Shown in pieces: positions 40,006 through 45,281 of a DNA stretch of 45,281 nucleotides. The DNA is taken from positions 1 to 45,281 of the forward strand of contig CALDCK010000153.1 in the NCBI GenBank assembly GCA_937937315.1, written 5' to 3'. The notes under the pieces are model-generated. The model had not been told where the DNA came from. It was given only the letters and a program-made list of their open reading frames with translations, and searched no databases. The translations under genes were made by a program, and so were the position numbers. The DNA comes from an uncultured bacterium (GTDB lineage Bacteria; Myxococcota_A; UBA9160; SMWR01). Positions within the stretch are counted from its first letter, which is position 1, and each line of letters begins with the position of its first letter.

Positions 40006-41267
40006 GCGGGGCTCTCCGCGTCCGACTTCGCGGACTCGATCGACCAGGATTGATGCAGCAGGCAGCGGCCCCCCCAGCCCTCGGGTGGCAGGCGGCCGGT
40101 GCCGAAGAAATCACCCCCTTCTACGAGGAGGGGCGCGGCTCGGCGCTCGAAGAGCAGACACTCCGAGCCGGCGAGGACCTTCAGCTCGAGGGTGTAGGCG
40201 CCGGGAACCAGGGGCAGCTCGCGGACGAGGCACTGCACCCGGTGGGTGCCGGGCTGGAGGTCCGACTCGGCTCCCGCCACCGCGCTGCTCAACACGGCGA
40301 CCCGCGCGCCGAGGGCGTCGTTCACCGCGAGCTGGATTCCGATGCGGCGCAGGGGCGCCGCGCAGGCGAGGTCGAGGCGCAGCGAGAATGATCGGCCCGA
40401 TTGAACGGCGCCGAGGGGCAGGTCATCCCGATCGACCAGCTCGATAGTGGTGACTTCGAGGCCTCCGTCGGCGCTGCGAGCGATGGGCCCGTCGGGGGTC
40501 GGTCCGACTGCCGCGCGGGCGAGGTACTCGGCGATCACGCTGCGCACGTCGCCGCGGGCCGCGACCTGGCCTCGATCCAGCAGCAGGGCCCGGTCGCACA
40601 GGCCCTCTACCGCCGCCATGTTGTGGCTCACGAAGAGCACGGTGCGACCGCTGTGAGCGACCTCGCTCATCTTGCCCAGACAACGCTGCTGGAAGGCGAC
40701 GTCGCCGACGGCGAGAACCTCGTCGATGATCAGGATCTCGGGCTCGAGGTGCGCCGCGACCGCGAAGGCGAGGCGCATACGCATTCCCGAGGAGTAGCGC
40801 TTGACCGGGGTGTCGAGGAACGCCTCGATCCCGGCGAAGTCGACGATCTCGTCGAAGCGCTGTGCGATCTCGCGGCGACCCATGCCGAGGATGGCGCCGT
40901 TCAAGCGCACGTTCTCGCGACCCGTGAGCTCCGGATGGAAGCCGGTGCCGACCTCGAGCAGGCTGGCGACACGCCCGCGAATCTCGGCCCGACCCCCCGT
41001 GGGTGTCGTGATGCGCGAGAGGATCCTGAGCAGGGTGCTCTTCCCGGCGCCGTTCGCGCCGATGATGCCGAGCACCTCTCCCTCGGCGACTTCGAAGGAC
41101 ACGTCGCGGAGCGCCCAGAGCTCGTCCGGAGCCGCATGCTGGCGACGCGTGCGCCCGAGCAGCGCGGCTGCGGCGCCGACCAGACTCTCGCGCAGGTTGC
41201 CGCTGCGCGTCTCACCCAGGGTGAAGCGCTTCGAGAGCTCCTCGACGCGGATGATGGGTGGTCTCAT
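40002..41267 (-). CDS. wzt: Polysaccharide ABC transporter ATP-binding subunit with C-terminal glycan-binding domain (Wzt type)
   Basis: 421 residues. N-terminal ABC domain: WALRDVSFEVAEGEVLGIIGANGAGKSTLLRIL (Walker A GANGAGKST), the signature YSSGMRMRLAFAVA, Walker B ILIIDEVLAVGD and the H-switch FVSHN. Residues about 265-420 form a beta-sandwich C-terminal domain (TTIELVDRDDLPLGAVQSGRSFSLRLDLAC... GAYTLELKVLAG), the Wzt-C type that binds the finished chain end. Wzt with this domain usually couples export to chain capping, fitting the kinase/methyltransferase gene two places downstream. Four bases separate it from the permease gene. Confidence 0.93.
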   Translation of the reverse strand: MRPPIIRVEELSKRFTLGETRSGNLRESLVGAAAALLGRTRRQHAAPDELWALRDVSFEVAEGEVLGIIGANGAGKSTLLRILSRITTPTGGRAEIRGRVASLLEVGTGFHPELTGRENVRLNGAILGMGRREIAQRFDEIVDFAGIEAFLDTPVKRYSSGMRMRLAFAVAAHLEPEILIIDEVLAVGDVAFQQRCLGKMSEVAHSGRTVLFVSHNMAAVEGLCDRALLLDRGQVAARGDVRSVIAEYLARAAVGPTPDGPIARSADGGLEVTTIELVDRDDLPLGAVQSGRSFSLRLDLACAAPLRRIGIQLAVNDALGARVAVLSSAVAGAESDLQPGTHRVQCLVRELPLVPGAYTLELKVLAGSECLLFERRAAPLLVEGGDFFGTGRLPPEGWGGRCLLHQSWSIESAKSDAESPA

Positions 41268-41271
41268 GTCC

Positions 41272-42147
41272 TCACACCCAGTCCGCGAAGACGCGTTCCA
41301 TGCGGCGGAAGTAGATCGCGCCGCCGACGAGGAGGACGACCACGGCGATGCTCGAAGCCAGGAGCGCCCCTGTGGCCGGCGCGGGTCCGCCGATCAGCGC
41401 CCAGCGGAAGCCCTCGACGACGCCCACCATCGGGTTGGCGGCGTAGAGCCAGTGGGCCCAGGGCGGTGCCTCCCCGAGCACGCTCGCGGTGGTGTAGACG
41501 CAGGGCGTGACGAAGAACCAGAGCTGGGTGAGGAAGGGCAGGGCGTAGCGGACGTCGCGATAGAGGGCGTTCAGCGCGGAGAGCCAGAGCGAGACCGCGA
41601 GCGCCGTGGCGAGCGCCAGGACGACGAAGAAGGGAAGGAGTGCGATTGCTGCGCCGGGGACGATGCCGTAGGCGAGCATCATCAGGAGCAGAACGGCGAA
41701 GGCGGCGCCGAAGTCGACGAGGGCCGCGATGATCGGCGCGATGGGGAGCACGAGGCGCGGGAAGTAGACCTTCGTGACCAGGTTCTGGTTCTGGACGATG
41801 CTGTTGCCCGAGAACGAGAGGGCGGTGGCGAAGAGCTGCCACGGCACCAGGGCGCAGAAGGTCGACACGGCGTAGGGCACGCCTTCGACCGTGGGCTTTC
41901 CCTCGGCACCCATCAGGAAGCCGAAGAGCACACTGAACACGACCATCGTGAGCAGGGGCTGGAGCACCGCCCAGGAGACGCCGAGCGCCGCCTGCTTGTA
42001 CCGGACCTTCACGTCCCGCAGGGCCAGGAACCCGATCAGCTCCCGGAAGCGCCAGAGCTCCGCCAGGTCGACCGTGCCGAGGCCGCGAGGGGGCGTGATG
42101 ACGATGCCGTCGATCCGCCCGGATCTGCTCTCGTCCGGTTCCGTCAT
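41272..42147 (-). CDS. wzm: Polysaccharide ABC transporter permease (Wzm type)
   Basis: 291 residues with six hydrophobic helices. Family phrases: LAELWRFRELIGFLALRDVKVRYKQAALGVSWAVLQPLLTMVVFSVLFGF at the N-terminus, FCALVPWQLFATALSFSGNSIVQNQNLVTKVYFPRLVLPI in the middle and FLTQLWFFVTPCVYT near the end, all typical of ABC-2 exporters of O-antigen or teichoic-type polymers. It forms the inner-membrane channel with Wzt. First gene of the minus-strand polysaccharide operon; 135 bases separate it from the upstream gene and should hold the promoter. Confidence 0.93.
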   Translation of the reverse strand: MTEPDESRSGRIDGIVITPPRGLGTVDLAELWRFRELIGFLALRDVKVRYKQAALGVSWAVLQPLLTMVVFSVLFGFLMGAEGKPTVEGVPYAVSTFCALVPWQLFATALSFSGNSIVQNQNLVTKVYFPRLVLPIAPIIAALVDFGAAFAVLLLMMLAYGIVPGAAIALLPFFVVLALATALAVSLWLSALNALYRDVRYALPFLTQLWFFVTPCVYTTASVLGEAPPWAHWLYAANPMVGVVEGFRWALIGGPAPATGALLASSIAVVVLLVGGAIYFRRMERVFADWV

Positions 42148-42282
42148 GCCTGAACCCTTCCGCCCCTGCCGCGTCGCGAACCGCGTTCATGCGCCCGCAA
42201 CTTCCGTCCCTTCCATCGGTCGGAACGGACGCTTTCTTGAAGGGGCGGAGGGGCTCCCGGGGCGCTCACGCCGGGGGAGGGA

Positions 42283-42687
42283 TCAGTGGGAGAGCTGCAC
42301 CTGCGGGTGGCCTCCCCGCTCTACCTCGATCGGTCCCAGCGACCGGATCTGGACCGCACAGGTCCGAGGGACCCAGGCCCGGACGCGGACCCCGGGGGAG
42401 CTATGGAGCCACCCGAGCCAGGGCTCCGCAGCGCCGGTCAGCACCACGTCGCGGCCCTCTACATGGGCGTCGAAGTGGACGCCGCTGGCGCCGATGCCGC
42501 GCGAGACGGCCTCGAGCCGGATCTCACTTCCTTCGTGGGTCTGAACTGCAACACTTCCGAAGTCCAGGGCGATGCGCAGCGTTCCCCCGCCGGCGGCTGG
42601 AAACGTGCGGTCGAGCTCGCCGCCGTTCGCAGCGGCGGCGAGCCCGATCGCGAGACCGAGGAGGGTCCCGATCGACTTGATCCGCAT
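42283..42687 (-). CDS. Small secreted beta-rich protein (DUF4097-like)
   Basis: 134 residues from the ATG at 42687 (MRIKSIGTLLGL), giving a signal peptide ending near AAANGG; the track start seven codons earlier is less signal-like. The mature part alternates short strands: LRIALDFGSVAVQTHEGSEIRLEAVSRG, VHFDAHVEGRDVVLTGAAE, VRAWVPRTCAVQIRSLGPIEVERGG. This resembles the parallel-beta DUF4097 'putative adhesin' pattern but is shorter than usual. The role is unknown. It stands alone upstream of the transporter operon. Confidence 0.65.
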   Translation of the reverse strand: MRIKSIGTLLGLAIGLAAAANGGELDRTFPAAGGGTLRIALDFGSVAVQTHEGSEIRLEAVSRGIGASGVHFDAHVEGRDVVLTGAAEPWLGWLHSSPGVRVRAWVPRTCAVQIRSLGPIEVERGGHPQVQLSH

Positions 42688-42907
42688 GTCGACCGAGAGA
42701 GCAAGCACCGTGCCACGGGTCGCGGGCGGGCGACGGAGGGCACCGGGTCGGCCCGGATCTACGGAGCCTCATGAGTTCGGGGACTTGCACGAGCCCCGTA
42801 GCTCGGGGTGCCGGCTCGGGACCTCCGCCCGAGCGCAGCCGCATTAGGCATGCCGTGTCATGATGCCCCTCCGCGGTGGGGCCAATCGCCGGTTATCCTT
42901 CCGGGCG

Positions 42908-43564
42908 ATGTGGGGTTGGGCGACCGCGGCAGCGCTCGGGGCCCTGGGCGCGTGGGGGTGCGCCCGGATCTTCGTCGGCTATCCGCCTCCGTCCGGGTCT
43001 CCCCAGGCGCTCCGGCGCCGGGAGCTCGCCACTCTCGCCGCCGTCGCCGAGGCCCTCTTCCCACCCGGCGGAGAGATCCCACCTTCGGGGTCCGATGCGG
43101 GCATCGCGGCCTACGTCGATCGGCTCGTCGCCGCGTCCCAGCCGAGACAGCGTCAGCTGATGCGGGCGCTCTTCTTCCTGATCGAGCACGGCACCCTCGC
43201 CTTTCCCGCACCGGGGGGCCTCTCGGGCCTGCGGCGCTTCTCGGGTCTCGACGCCTCTCAGCGGGAAGCCGTCCTCGACGCCTGGCAGCACAGCGGCTGG
43301 TTCGTGCGGCGGCTCGTCTTCACGAGCCTGCGAGCGCTCTGCACCCTCGGTTACTTCGCCGACCCGACCGTGTTGCGACGCCTGCGCCTCGCGCCCTACG
43401 CGATCGACACTCCCGTGTGTGAGGCCGACCTGCGCTACCCGCGGATCGGAGCGGCCGCGAGCTCGATCCCGTACACGGCGGACGACCTCACCCCGCCGAG
43501 CGACGGCGCGCCCATCGACCTCGACGGCCCGTGGATGGCGGGATTTGCGGAGGACGCGGATTGA
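42908..43564 (+). CDS. Gluconate 2-dehydrogenase subunit 3-like partner of the GMC oxidoreductase
   Basis: 218 residues from the ATG at 42908 (MWGWATAAALGALGAWGC); an ATG at 42860 would add 16 residues. The N-terminus is a hydrophobic anchor with a cysteine, AWGC, possibly a lipoprotein site. The rest is helical with ELATLAAVAEALFPPGGEIP, SDAGIAAYVDRLVAA and LMRALFFLIEHG, matching the plan of small subunits that accompany GMC dehydrogenases. The stop overlaps the TTG start of the next gene, so the two are translationally coupled. It probably assists export, maturation or electron transfer for the flavoprotein. Family assignment rests on pattern and context. Confidence 0.72.
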   Translation: MWGWATAAALGALGAWGCARIFVGYPPPSGSPQALRRRELATLAAVAEALFPPGGEIPPSGSDAGIAAYVDRLVAASQPRQRQLMRALFFLIEHGTLAFPAPGGLSGLRRFSGLDASQREAVLDAWQHSGWFVRRLVFTSLRALCTLGYFADPTVLRRLRLAPYAIDTPVCEADLRYPRIGAAASSIPYTADDLTPPSDGAPIDLDGPWMAGFAEDAD

Positions 43565-45087
43565 GCGAGGGGGACCTGCGCGTCTTTGCGGGCTACGACC
43601 GCGACTTCACCGAGGAGGCGGACGCGGTCGTGGTGGGCTCCGGGCCCGGCGGTGCGATCGTTGCCGGCGAGCTCACCCGGGCGGGATACCGGGTCGTGCT
43701 CGTCGAGGAGGGCCCCCCCTTCACGCCGGGCGACTACGAGGTGGACGGGGGGCTGTCGATGGCCCGGACCCTGCGGGAGGGAGGGCTGCGGACCACCGTC
43801 GGAACGGTCATGCCCACGATGCAGGCCGTCGCCCTCGGTGGCGGCTCCCTCGTCAACTCTGCGATCTGCAACCGGGCGCCGGAGTTCGTGCTCGATCGCT
43901 GGTGCGAGGACTTCGATCTCTCCGACACGCACCTCTCGGACCTCGATCCCCACTACGACGCCGTCGCCGAGACGATCGGGATCTCGCCCACCCCGGAAGC
44001 CGTCCAGGGTCGCCGCAACCTCCTCTTCCGGGACGGGTGCGACGCCCTCGGCTTCTCGAGCGAGCCGATCGCGCGCAACGTGCGCGGTTGCCGGGGCAGT
44101 GGAGAGTGCTTCACCGGCTGCCGGTCCCGCGCGAAGCAGTCGATGGACATCACGACGGTGCCCGCGGCGCTGCGCGGCGGCGCCACGGTCCTTACCTCGG
44201 CGCGGGTGGAGGCGGTGGAGACCTCCGGCGATCGCGCGATCGGCGTGATGGGACGCATCGTTGCGCCCTTCACCGGACGTCCCTCGCACCGCTTCCGGGT
44301 GCGCGCCCGGGCGGTGGTGCTGGCGGCGGGCTGCATGGCCACGCCGGTGCTGCTCCAGAAGAGCGGGGGCATCGCCAATCGCTCGGGTCAGGTCGGGCGC
44401 AATCTCCAGTTCCATCCCGGGGTGGGGGTGATGGGAATCTTCCCGGACCGGGTCGAGCCCCAGTTCGGCGCAACCCAGGGATACCAGTCCCGGGAGTTCC
44501 TCGAGGCGGGCTTCAAGCTCGAGACCCTGTGGGCACCGCCCGCCCTGCTGGCGGTCCGACTCCCCGGATCGGGCCTCGACCTCAAGCGCCGTCTCGCGGA
44601 CGTGCCGTACTCCGCCGTGTGGGACGCCATCGCGAGCTGCGACCGCTCCCTCGGTCGGGTCGAAGCGCGACGCAGCGGCTTCGATCCGAAGATCACCTGG
44701 CGATTGAATCCCGACGACACGCCGATCCTGGCCGAGGCGGTCTACCGCCTCGCAGAGATCTTCTTCGCCGCCGGCGCCCGTTCTGTTCTCTGCGGGGTTC
44801 ACGGCTTCCCGGACGAGATTCACACCCTCGAAGAGGCGGAGATCCTGCGCCGCCGCACCCTGCGTCCGTCGGACCTGGTGCTCGGCGGCAATCACGCCTT
44901 CTGCACGACGCGCATGCACGGGGACCCCACCCGGGGCGTCGTAGACGAGCTCGGCCGCTGCCACGACCTCGAGAACCTGTGGATCGCCGACAGCGGCGTC
45001 TTTCCGCGCTGCCCGTCGGTGAATCCCATGTGGACGATCATGGCCCTGGCCCGCCGGACCGCTCTCGCACTGGCAGAACGGCTGTAG
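43561..45087 (+). CDS. GMC-family FAD-dependent oxidoreductase
   Basis: 508 residues starting at TTG 43561, which overlaps the previous stop (TTGA) and has GGAGG seven bases upstream; the ORF-track start lies inside the previous gene. FAD site: DAVVVGSGPGGAIVAGELTRAGYRVVLVEEG. Then VALGGGSLVNSAICNRAPE, the cysteine loop CRGSGECFTGCRSRAKQSMD, ARAVVLAAGCMATPVLLQKSG, and the C-terminal flavin-domain phrase RCHDLENLWIADSGVFPRCPSVNPMWTIMALARRTA. This group includes cholesterol oxidase-like and gluconate dehydrogenase-like enzymes oxidising an alcohol. The substrate is not evident. Confidence 0.9.
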   Translation: MSEGDLRVFAGYDRDFTEEADAVVVGSGPGGAIVAGELTRAGYRVVLVEEGPPFTPGDYEVDGGLSMARTLREGGLRTTVGTVMPTMQAVALGGGSLVNSAICNRAPEFVLDRWCEDFDLSDTHLSDLDPHYDAVAETIGISPTPEAVQGRRNLLFRDGCDALGFSSEPIARNVRGCRGSGECFTGCRSRAKQSMDITTVPAALRGGATVLTSARVEAVETSGDRAIGVMGRIVAPFTGRPSHRFRVRARAVVLAAGCMATPVLLQKSGGIANRSGQVGRNLQFHPGVGVMGIFPDRVEPQFGATQGYQSREFLEAGFKLETLWAPPALLAVRLPGSGLDLKRRLADVPYSAVWDAIASCDRSLGRVEARRSGFDPKITWRLNPDDTPILAEAVYRLAEIFFAAGARSVLCGVHGFPDEIHTLEEAEILRRRTLRPSDLVLGGNHAFCTTRMHGDPTRGVVDELGRCHDLENLWIADSGVFPRCPSVNPMWTIMALARRTALALAERL

Positions 45088-45201
45088 AACCGCTCGAATC
45101 CGCGAGGCTTTCTCCGGAAACGGGGGTCTCCCTTCACTCTCCGGCACGTGCTGCCGATAGATCAGGAGACCGCAGCCCCTCGCGCGGAGGGGGAGGGCTC
45201 G

Positions 45202-45281
45202 ATGCGTCACGTCGCCACGCTGCTCCTGGGACTCGTACTCCTGACTCCATGCCTCGCCTCGGCGGGGAACGGGCAGGGCAG
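45202..45281 (+). CDS. Start of a secreted protein (3' end outside window)
   Basis: An ATG at 45202 preceded by GGAGGGGGAGGG opens a frame to the window end: MRHVATLLLGLVLLTPCLASAG, a clear signal peptide. Only 26 residues are visible, so no family can be given. It is too short for the ORF track. Confidence 0.6.
   Translation, partial: MRHVATLLLGLVLLTPCLASAGNGQG

Noticed and set aside
36190-40053. 1287-residue plus-strand ORF, the longest on that strand
   Set aside because: It lies antisense to the four-domain fusion and pyruvyl transferase, whose motifs are clear; its composition (E/R/G/V-rich, no motifs) is the usual GC-rich frame shadow.
1-45281. CRISPR arrays, tRNAs, rRNAs, insertion sequences, attachment sites
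   Set aside because: I saw no regularly spaced repeats, no cloverleaf-like or rRNA sequence and no transposase or integrase ORF; a tool search could still find a short RNA.

Overview
The window is high-GC bacterial DNA from a Gram-negative cell. It encodes several lipoproteins and a Wzm/Wzt-type polysaccharide exporter. The cysteine-rich 'CDDALFCNG' repeats on a secreted subtilase, the crotonase/acyl-CoA carboxylase genes and the GMC oxidoreductase pair would suit a Myxococcota or other 'deltaproteobacterial' lineage. That assignment is inference only; there is no rRNA or marker gene here. I see no tRNA, rRNA, CRISPR array, insertion sequence or integrase. Layout: (1) 1-1782, minus strand: the 5' part of a NapH/CcoG-like membrane polyferredoxin and an MliC-like lipoprotein. 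(2) 2095-11527, minus strand: the highlight, a tightly packed 11-gene operon that reads as a doubled ubiquitin-like conjugation system. In transcription order it holds a RING-like zinc protein, E1-like ThiF protein 1, an E2-like protein with an H-A-N...C-L-G active site, an unknown protein, ubiquitin-like protein 1 (ends GGGLLG), JAMM protease 1 with a cysteine cluster in its active-site loop, a Cdc48/PAN-like AAA+ ATPase, ubiquitin-like protein 2 (ends GGAW), a divergent E2-like protein, JAMM protease 2, and E1-like protein 2. Most junctions overlap by 4 bases or are only a few bases apart. The last four genes resemble the E1/JAB/E2/Ubl set of PRTRC systems; the first part resembles the eukaryote-like E1-E2-RING-Ubl-JAB sets described in some bacteria. 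There is no CD-NTase (so not type II CBASS) and the set is much larger than four-gene BilABCD. (3) 11528-13667: a control region with a small winged-helix regulator upstream on the operon strand and a divergent gene with an HTH-like N-terminus. The intergenic DNA is less GC-rich and carries inverted repeats. (4) 13674-25670: assorted housekeeping or accessory genes: secreted S8 peptidase, DUF3604 PHP-domain lipoprotein, acyl-CoA carboxylase carboxyltransferase subunit, YfcE-like phosphoesterase, crotonase, EamA transporter, a TPR-like/alkaline-phosphatase-fold protein and a lipoprotein. (5) 25777-42147: an ABC-transporter-dependent surface polysaccharide locus arranged as two convergent operons: plus strand WecG-type GT, GT2, polyprenyl-phosphate sugar transferase, GT2, GT4; minus strand Wzm, Wzt with C-terminal glycan-binding domain, polysaccharide pyruvyl transferase, a 995-residue kinase/methyltransferase/cyclase-like/methyltransferase fusion, a GT2-GT4 fusion, a GT39-like membrane protein and a GT4. 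(6) 42283-45281: a small secreted beta-rich protein, a gluconate-2-dehydrogenase-subunit-3-like protein coupled to a GMC oxidoreductase, and the start of a secreted protein. Working model for region 2 (inference): the JAMM proteases trim the Ubl tails to expose diglycine, the E1s adenylate them, the E2-like proteins and the RING-like protein pass them to targets, and the AAA+ ATPase unfolds or extracts the modified targets. Two Ubl/E1/E2/JAMM sets would run in parallel or in series.
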